Source: Nitratireductor mangrovi (lineage in GTDB: Bacteria; Pseudomonadota; Alphaproteobacteria; Rhizobiales; Rhizobiaceae). Taken from it: a stretch of 64,000 nt of DNA. Below are positions 59,529 to 64,000 of the stretch, one piece after another; the first letter of the stretch is position 1, and each line of letters begins with the position of its first letter. Below the pieces are notes generated by a model. The model saw nothing but the letters and a program-made list of their open reading frames with translations, did not search any database and had not been told where the DNA came from. The stretch covers positions 992,001 to 1,056,000 of the forward strand of contig NZ_CP042301.2 in NCBI RefSeq assembly GCF_007922615.2, read 5' to 3'. A program made the position numbers and the translations under genes.

Positions 59529-60776
59529 TCAGCCGCGGCCGGCCAGAGCGGGGTTCTGGGCGGCGAGATAGGCGTCGAGATCGTCCGGGTCGAACAGGCC
59601 GCCGTCGAAGAAGCCGTCCGGGCCGAGCACGAGGCTGGCGCCGGCCGAGCCGACCGGTGTCGGCGCCTGCAGCGCGCCTTCGACCTTCAGGTTGGCGCCG
59701 GGCAGGGCGACGCCGAGAGGCTTGAGCGCGTCCCGGTAAAGATCGGGCCGGTAGGTGTCGCGGGCCGCGGCGGCGGCTTCGGCCGTATGCGCGAGTTGGC
59801 CCCAGCGCGCCATCTGGCTGTAGAACCACAGCGCATGGCTCTTCCACGGGAAAGTTGCGGCCCGTGCATGCGGAACGAAGAAGTCGGCGACGGCGGCCGT
59901 TGTCGTTGCCCCCGTGCGCAATTCTCCCGAAAGCGCCGGCAGCATCCATTCGGCCGGCCGGCCGACATTGGCGGGATTGGCCAGCAGCGCGGCCAGTTCG
60001 TCACGATTGGCGCTGTCGGCGCACCACAGGGCGGCGGCGTAAAGCGCGCGCAGCAGGGCGGCCAGCGCTTCAGGGTTTTCGCCGGCCCAGCGCGCATCGG
60101 CGCCCAGCACCTTTTCCGGGCTCGAGCGCCAGATCGCCGCCTTGACGGTGGCGATGCGGCCGGTTCCGAGCTGGACTGCGGCGGTGTTCCAGGGTTCGCC
60201 GACGCAATAGCCGTCGATCGTCCCCGAGCCGAGCGCGTCGGCCATCAGGGGCGGCGGCAGGATGACGATCTCGATGTCGCGATCCGGGTCGATACCGCAG
60301 GCGGCAAGCCAGTAGCGCAGCTCGTAATTGTGCCCGGAATGGGGATGGACGACCGCCAGCCGCAGCGACCGCTCGCCCGAAGCCGCTCGGGTGGCCACCA
60401 CCTTGCGCAGCGCGTCGCCGGCGGCACGCGGCGACAGGTCGGGTTCCGCGCCGGGGACGGCCATGGCCTCCCAGAGCGGCAACGACACCGTCACGGCGTT
60501 GCCGCCGAGGCCGAGCGCCATTGGCGCGATCGTACGGGCCGCGAGCGGGGTCAGCCCGAGATTGCAGGCGATCGGCATCGGCGCCAGCATGTGTGCGACC
60601 TGGAAATGGCCCACCGCCATGCGGTCGCGGATATTGGCCCACGACGTTTCGCGCACTAGCGTAAGGTCCACCTCCTCGCGGGCGGCGAAGCCCATGTCGC
60701 GCGCGGTGACGAGCAGGGCGCTGTCGAGCAGCGGCATGAAGGCGGCTGTGATGCGGTAGCGCGCTTCGCTGGTCAT
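59529..60776 (-). CDS. nasS: NasS-type nitrate/nitrite sensor
   Basis: A 415-residue NrtA-like protein without a signal peptide, so cytoplasmic. It shares [13 protein letters not shown] and GYCVGEPWN with NrtA. The known role of this type is to bind NasT in the absence of nitrate/nitrite and to release it when ligand is present. Its start overlaps the stop of nasT by 4 bp. The order nasT-nasS followed by the nrt leader matches a sensor-antiterminator module. Confidence 0.9.
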   Translation of the reverse strand: MTSEARYRITAAFMPLLDSALLVTARDMGFAAREEVDLTLVRETSWANIRDRMAVGHFQVAHMLAPMPIACNLGLTPLAARTIAPMALGLGGNAVTVSLPLWEAMAVPGAEPDLSPRAAGDALRKVVATRAASGERSLRLAVVHPHSGHNYELRYWLAACGIDPDRDIEIVILPPPLMADALGSGTIDGYCVGEPWNTAAVQLGTGRIATVKAAIWRSSPEKVLGADARWAGENPEALAALLRALYAAALWCADSANRDELAALLANPANVGRPAEWMLPALSGELRTGATTTAAVADFFVPHARAATFPWKSHALWFYSQMARWGQLAHTAEAAAAARDTYRPDLYRDALKPLGVALPGANLKVEGALQAPTPVGSAGASLVLGPDGFFDGGLFDPDDLDAYLAAQNPALAGRG

Positions 60777-61375
60777 TGCCCGTCCTCCGGTCCAAGCAGT
60801 TCCGCCGCCGTCACCAGCCCCTGTGCGATCTCGGAAATCTTGCGGTTCTGGCTCATCGCGGTCGAGCGCAGGAGCCTGTAGGCCTCGTCCTCCGACAGCC
60901 CGCGCGACTTCATCAGGATGCCCTTGGCGCGCTCGACAACCTTGCGCGCGGCGAGTTCGCTGCGCGCGTCCTCCAGTTCGCGGGTCAGGCGCGAAAACGC
61001 GTTGAAGCGGCTGATCGCCATGTCGAGGATCGGCTTGACGCGTTCGCGTTTCAGGCCGTCGACGATGTAGGCCGACACGCCGGCCTCCACGGCCGCCTCG
61101 ATCGAGGCAGAGTCGGAGCGGTCGACGAACATGGCGATCGGCCGGCGTACCGCGCGCGACAGTCGGAACATGTCCTCCAGCATGTCGCGGTTGGGGTTTT
61201 CGAGGTCGATGACGATGACGTCGGGATTGATCTCGGTGATGCGGCGCGCAATGCCGCTGACGTCGTGAACGAGCGTCACCCGGTCATGGCCGGCCTCGCG
61301 CAGCCCCGCCTCGATGATCGAGGCGCGGATGCGGTTTTCGTCGATGACGAGTATGGCCAGGGAAGCGGCGGACAC
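60773..61375 (-). CDS. nasT: ANTAR-domain antiterminator NasT
   Basis: A 200-residue protein with a receiver-like domain (about 1-120: ILVIDENRIRASIIEAG, INPDVIVIDLENPNRDMLEDM) and a C-terminal ANTAR RNA-binding domain (about 133-195: ELAARKVVERAKGILMKSRGLSEDEAYRLLRSTAMSQ). NasT binds leader hairpins and prevents termination. The nrtA leader contains a suitable hairpin and terminator. It is coupled to nasS. Confidence 0.92.
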   Translation of the reverse strand: MSAASLAILVIDENRIRASIIEAGLREAGHDRVTLVHDVSGIARRITEINPDVIVIDLENPNRDMLEDMFRLSRAVRRPIAMFVDRSDSASIEAAVEAGVSAYIVDGLKRERVKPILDMAISRFNAFSRLTRELEDARSELAARKVVERAKGILMKSRGLSEDEAYRLLRSTAMSQNRKISEIAQGLVTAAELLGPEDGQ

Positions 61376-61460
61376 GGCGCATTACTGTACCAGCGCGCTT
61401 CATTGTGCAATGCCGCATGGCCGGGGCGCCGTTCGCGGCTACTGCTGAAGCGGCGAAGGT

Positions 61461-61796
61461 CTATTCCAGAAAATCCTCGCGCTGCGGCGTGAAACTGTCG
61501 ATCAGCAGCCCGTCCTCGAGTGCCTTGACGCCGTGGACGGTCCCCGAGGGAACGATGAAGCTGTCGCCGGCGGCAAGGGTGTCGGTGCGGTCGCCGACCG
61601 TCACCTCGAACCGGCCCCTGGCGATGTAGCTCGCCTGGACATGCGGGTGCGAATGCGGCGCACCGATGCCGCCCTTGTCGAAGGCAAAGGCGACCATCAT
61701 CAGTTCCTTCGTGTGGAGCAGGACGCGTCGGCGATTGCCGGGCGCCATATCCACCCAGTCGCCGCCCGCGCCGCGCGCGAAAACCTCGTTTGGCAT
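61461..61796 (-). CDS. cupin protein, KdgF-like
   Basis: A 111-residue small cupin. The metal motif is PHSHPHVQASYIARGRFEVTVGD, with a second half GDSFIVPSGTVHGVKALEDG. In uronate operons such proteins (KdgF) open unsaturated uronic acids to the keto form that KduI uses. It is the last gene of the GntR-kduI-kduD unit, 9 bp after kduD. ATG 61796 is used; an upstream GTG is also possible. Confidence 0.8.
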   Translation of the reverse strand: MPNEVFARGAGGDWVDMAPGNRRRVLLHTKELMMVAFAFDKGGIGAPHSHPHVQASYIARGRFEVTVGDRTDTLAAGDSFIVPSGTVHGVKALEDGLLIDSFTPQREDFLE

Positions 61797-61805
61797 TGTC
61801 TCCAC

Positions 61806-62570
61806 CTATCTCGCGAGCCAGCCGCCGTCGACCGGCACGACGGCGCCGTGCATGTAGTCCGATGCGGGTGCGAGCAGGAACACCGCCGTCCCGCCAATGT
61901 CTTCCGGGCTGCCCCAGCGGCCGGCCGGGATGCGGGCCAGGATCGCGGCGTTGCGGTCGGGATCGGCAATCAGCGCCGCCGTGTTGTTGGTGTCGATATA
62001 GCCAGGTGCAATCGCGTTGACGTTGATGCCCTTGCCGGCCCACTCATTGGCGAGGATTCGCGTGACGCCGACAGCGCCGTGCTTGGCGGCGGTATAGGAG
62101 GCGACGCGGATGCCGCCCTGAAACGACAGCACCGAGGCGATGTTGACGATCTTGCCCGGCCGGCCTGCCGCGATCGCCATCCGGCCGAGGGCCTGGCACA
62201 GCACGAACATGCTTTTCAGGTTCACGTCCAGCACGTCGTCCCAGTCGTCTTCGGAAAAGTCGACCGCGTCGGCGCGGCGGATGATGCCGGCATTGTTGAC
62301 CAGCCCGTCGACCGGTCCGTGCTCGGCCCAGGCCTTCTCGAACATGGCGCGCGCGGCCCTGGCGTCGCCGAGGTCGCAGGTGATGGCCACGAAGCTGCCG
62401 GCCTCGTCATTGATGCGTCGCGCGGTTGCGTCCATGGCGGAGCGCCCGACACCGAGCACCCTGGCGCCTGCCCGGGCCACTGCTACCGCGATGCCCTGGC
62501 CGATGCCGGTGTTGGCGCCGGTCACCATCACCGTGCGACCCGACAGGCTGAACGGCGAGGGGGCACTCAT
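61806..62570 (-). CDS. kduD: 2-dehydro-3-deoxy-D-gluconate 5-dehydrogenase
   Basis: A 254-residue SDR that reduces 2,5-diketo-3-deoxygluconate to 2-keto-3-deoxygluconate. The coenzyme loop is VTGANTGIGQGIA, then NNAGIIRR, the catalytic serine in NIASVLSFQGG and YTAAKHGAVG. KduD-type features are GRPGKIVNIASVLSFQGG and the YIDTNNTAAL segment. ATG 62570 overlaps the kduI stop (ATGA). Confidence 0.92.
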   Translation of the reverse strand: MSAPSPFSLSGRTVMVTGANTGIGQGIAVAVARAGARVLGVGRSAMDATARRINDEAGSFVAITCDLGDARAARAMFEKAWAEHGPVDGLVNNAGIIRRADAVDFSEDDWDDVLDVNLKSMFVLCQALGRMAIAAGRPGKIVNIASVLSFQGGIRVASYTAAKHGAVGVTRILANEWAGKGINVNAIAPGYIDTNNTAALIADPDRNAAILARIPAGRWGSPEDIGGTAVFLLAPASDYMHGAVVPVDGGWLAR

Positions 62571-63415
62571 CGGATCGCGCCCATATCCACCATCTCGACG
62601 TCGGTATAGTCGACATTGTCGCCGGCCATGGCCCAGATGAAGGTGTAGCCGGCGGTGCCGCAGCCGGAGTGGATCGACCATGGCGGCGAGAGTACGGCCT
62701 GCTCGTTCCTCATCACGATATGCCGGGTTTCGGTCGGTTCGCCCATGAAGTGGAAGACGCGCGCCGTCTCCGGCAGGTCGAAATAGAGATAGGCCTCCAT
62801 GCGGCGGTCGTGCACATGCGCCGGCATGGTGTTCCAGACCGAGCCGGGCGCGATATTGGTCATGCCGACGACAAGCTGGCAGGTTTTCGCGCCCTCGGGG
62901 TGAATGAACTGGAAGATCGAGCGTTCGTTGCAGGTCTCCGGACTGCCGAGGTCGATCCGCTTCGCCTCGCCGATGCGGATCAGCCGCGTCGGGTGGCTCT
63001 GGTGCGCCGGCGCGCTGAGCAGGTAGAACCGGGCCGGGTTGGCGGCATCGTCCGAGGCGAAGCTCACCTCGTTGCCCATGCCGACATAAAGCATGTCGCG
63101 CGTCTCGAGCCGGTGGCGTTCGCCGCCCGCCTCGATCGTGCCGGCACCGCCGATATTGACGGCGATCAGTTCGCGCCGGTCGAGAAAGGCTTTTGTTCCG
63201 GTCGGCCGGATCGCCTCCAGCGGCAGCGGCCTGGCAGTCGGCGTGGCGCCGCCGACGATCATGCGGTCGTAATGCGTGTAGGTGAGGTTCACCTTGCCCG
63301 GCTGGAACAGATCTTCGACCAGGAAATTCCGGCGCAGGTCTTCGGTGCCCATGCGCGCCGCGGTTGCCGGGTCGATCGCAAAGCGCGACCGGTGGCTCGT
63401 GTGGGTGTCACTCAT
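62567..63415 (-). CDS. kduI: 5-dehydro-4-deoxy-D-glucuronate isomerase
   Basis: A 282-residue cupin isomerase that converts 5-keto-4-deoxyuronate to 2,5-diketo-3-deoxygluconate. NTMPAHVHDRRMEAYLYFDL supplies the metal-binding histidines and glutamate, and SPPWSIHSGCGTAGYTFIWAM the last histidine. It begins 8 bp inside the preceding regulator gene and overlaps kduD by 4 bp, so all three are one transcript. Confidence 0.95.
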   Translation of the reverse strand: MSDTHTSHRSRFAIDPATAARMGTEDLRRNFLVEDLFQPGKVNLTYTHYDRMIVGGATPTARPLPLEAIRPTGTKAFLDRRELIAVNIGGAGTIEAGGERHRLETRDMLYVGMGNEVSFASDDAANPARFYLLSAPAHQSHPTRLIRIGEAKRIDLGSPETCNERSIFQFIHPEGAKTCQLVVGMTNIAPGSVWNTMPAHVHDRRMEAYLYFDLPETARVFHFMGEPTETRHIVMRNEQAVLSPPWSIHSGCGTAGYTFIWAMAGDNVDYTDVEMVDMGAIR

Positions 63416-64000
63416 GCTTTCCTGCTTTCTGCTTGCTGCGAGGGGCGGCGCTCATGTCGCGCCCGAAAACGTAGCCGGCCTGTTCGCCATTGAGCCGCTT
63501 GTAGTAGCGCTCCTGGCTGGCCGTCAGGTGGGTGCGCATGGCGTTGCGGGCGCGGTCGGGATCGCCGGCGGAGATGGCGCGCAGGATCTCCAGATGCTCG
63601 GTCTGCAGACCTTCCTGATACTCCTTCGTCAGGGTGCTGTCGGTGCCCCAGGGCGAGGTAATGTCGCAGGGGATGGCGCGCGTGCCGAGCGCATCGAGAA
63701 CCTCGACGTAAAAGGGGTTGTTGGTAGCCGCGGCGATGGCGCGGTGAAACTCGAAATCGGTGCGGCCGGTCGCCTCGCTCTTCGCCAGCAGCTGGTCGAA
63801 CTCGAAGAACGCCTCCTGGATCGCCGCCTGCTGCGCGTTGTTGCGGCGCACCGCCGCCAGTCCGGCGCTCTCGATCTCGATGCCCATGCGGACCTCGAGC
63901 ACGTTGAGCGCGTGGCTGATCTTGTTGCCGATGTCGAGCGAGATGGTTCCGAAGGTGGTGGTCGGCGTCTCGCGCACGAAGACGCCGGCGCCCTGGCGTG
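63408..64000 (-). CDS. GntR/FadR family regulator of the uronate operon (cut by window end)
   Basis: The visible about 197 codons are the C-terminal part. They begin with RQGAGVFVRETPTTTF, the end of a GntR winged helix, and continue into an FCD ligand-binding domain (EVRMGIEIESAGLAAVRRNN, DFEFHRAIAAATNN, TEHLEILRAISAGDPDRARNAMRTHL). The DNA-binding start lies outside the window. It is coupled to kduI (8-bp overlap) and probably senses a uronate intermediate. Confidence 0.88.
   Translation of the reverse strand, partial: RQGAGVFVRETPTTTFGTISLDIGNKISHALNVLEVRMGIEIESAGLAAVRRNNAQQAAIQEAFFEFDQLLAKSEATGRTDFEFHRAIAAATNNPFYVEVLDALGTRAIPCDITSPWGTDSTLTKEYQEGLQTEHLEILRAISAGDPDRARNAMRTHLTASQERYYKRLNGEQAGYVFGRDMSAAPRSKQKAGKHE

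Overview
The window is GC-rich (roughly two-thirds G+C by eye), with dense, often overlapping genes. It looks like a chromosomal segment of an alphaproteobacterium of the Rhizobiales (Hyphomicrobiales), probably close to Phyllobacteriaceae such as Mesorhizobium or Nitratireductor. The basis is protein style, a B12-dependent ribonucleotide reductase as RNR, alphaproteobacterial nitrate genes with NasS/NasT control, and an intergenic palindromic repeat of the type whose translation begins MDPRVKPEDD. The genus is an inference.

Layout. 0-2.2 kb: a coupled pair, an 82-residue protein and a membrane GGDEF-EAL protein. 2.8-6.6 kb: nrdJ with two NrdR boxes upstream. 7-23 kb: housekeeping and transport genes (Pit phosphate transporter, Nudix hydrolase, gpt, MFS, DEAD-box helicase, threonine ammonia-lyase, TrkH, FkbM methyltransferase, a DUF900 lipoprotein, adenine deaminase, a GlsB/YeaQ protein, a DUF1932 dehydrogenase and two small membrane proteins). 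23.07-24.19 kb: a tRNA-Leu(UAA) gene cut in its anticodon loop by a 1,037-bp remnant element that carries its own intact tRNA-Leu(UAA). 24-36 kb: hydrolases, an alcohol dehydrogenase, a DksA-type zinc finger protein, a CinA-type protein, a universal stress protein, cysK-alaX, a DMSP-lyase-like cupin and sseA-GNAT. 36-45.3 kb: a secreted caspase-like protein with five C-terminal repeats, alanine dehydrogenase, an Lrp-type regulator, an MscS channel and a second GGDEF-EAL protein. 45.5-47.5 kb: a Tat-exported CpdB-like phosphodiesterase behind a candidate Pho box. 47.5-61.4 kb: assimilatory nitrate cluster, transcribed leftward as nasT-nasS, a control region, then nrtA-nrtB-nrtCD-nirB and nirD-nasA-cysG. 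61.5-64 kb: a uronate operon (GntR regulator, kduI, kduD, kdgF-like), cut by the window end.

How the genes work together. NrtABC imports nitrate, NasA reduces it to nitrite, NirBD reduces nitrite to ammonium, and CysG makes the siroheme NirB needs. The DNA between nasS and nrtA holds a sigma-54 promoter, an NtrC-type site, a hairpin with an ANTAR-style hexaloop and an intrinsic terminator, so transcription probably needs both nitrogen limitation (NtrC) and nitrate (NasS releasing NasT). A small HTH gene of opposite orientation sits between nirB and nirD.

The most unusual locus is the split tRNA. Both halves of the host gene can be rejoined into a perfect tRNA-Leu(UAA) with matching acceptor and anticodon stems. 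The insert contains a second, divergent, complete tRNA-Leu(UAA), repeated TTACCACA motifs that look like integrase arm sites, and a reading frame resembling the N-terminus of a T7-like phage RNA polymerase. I read it as the stub of an integrated podophage whose tRNA has replaced the host gene and may explain why the remnant persists.
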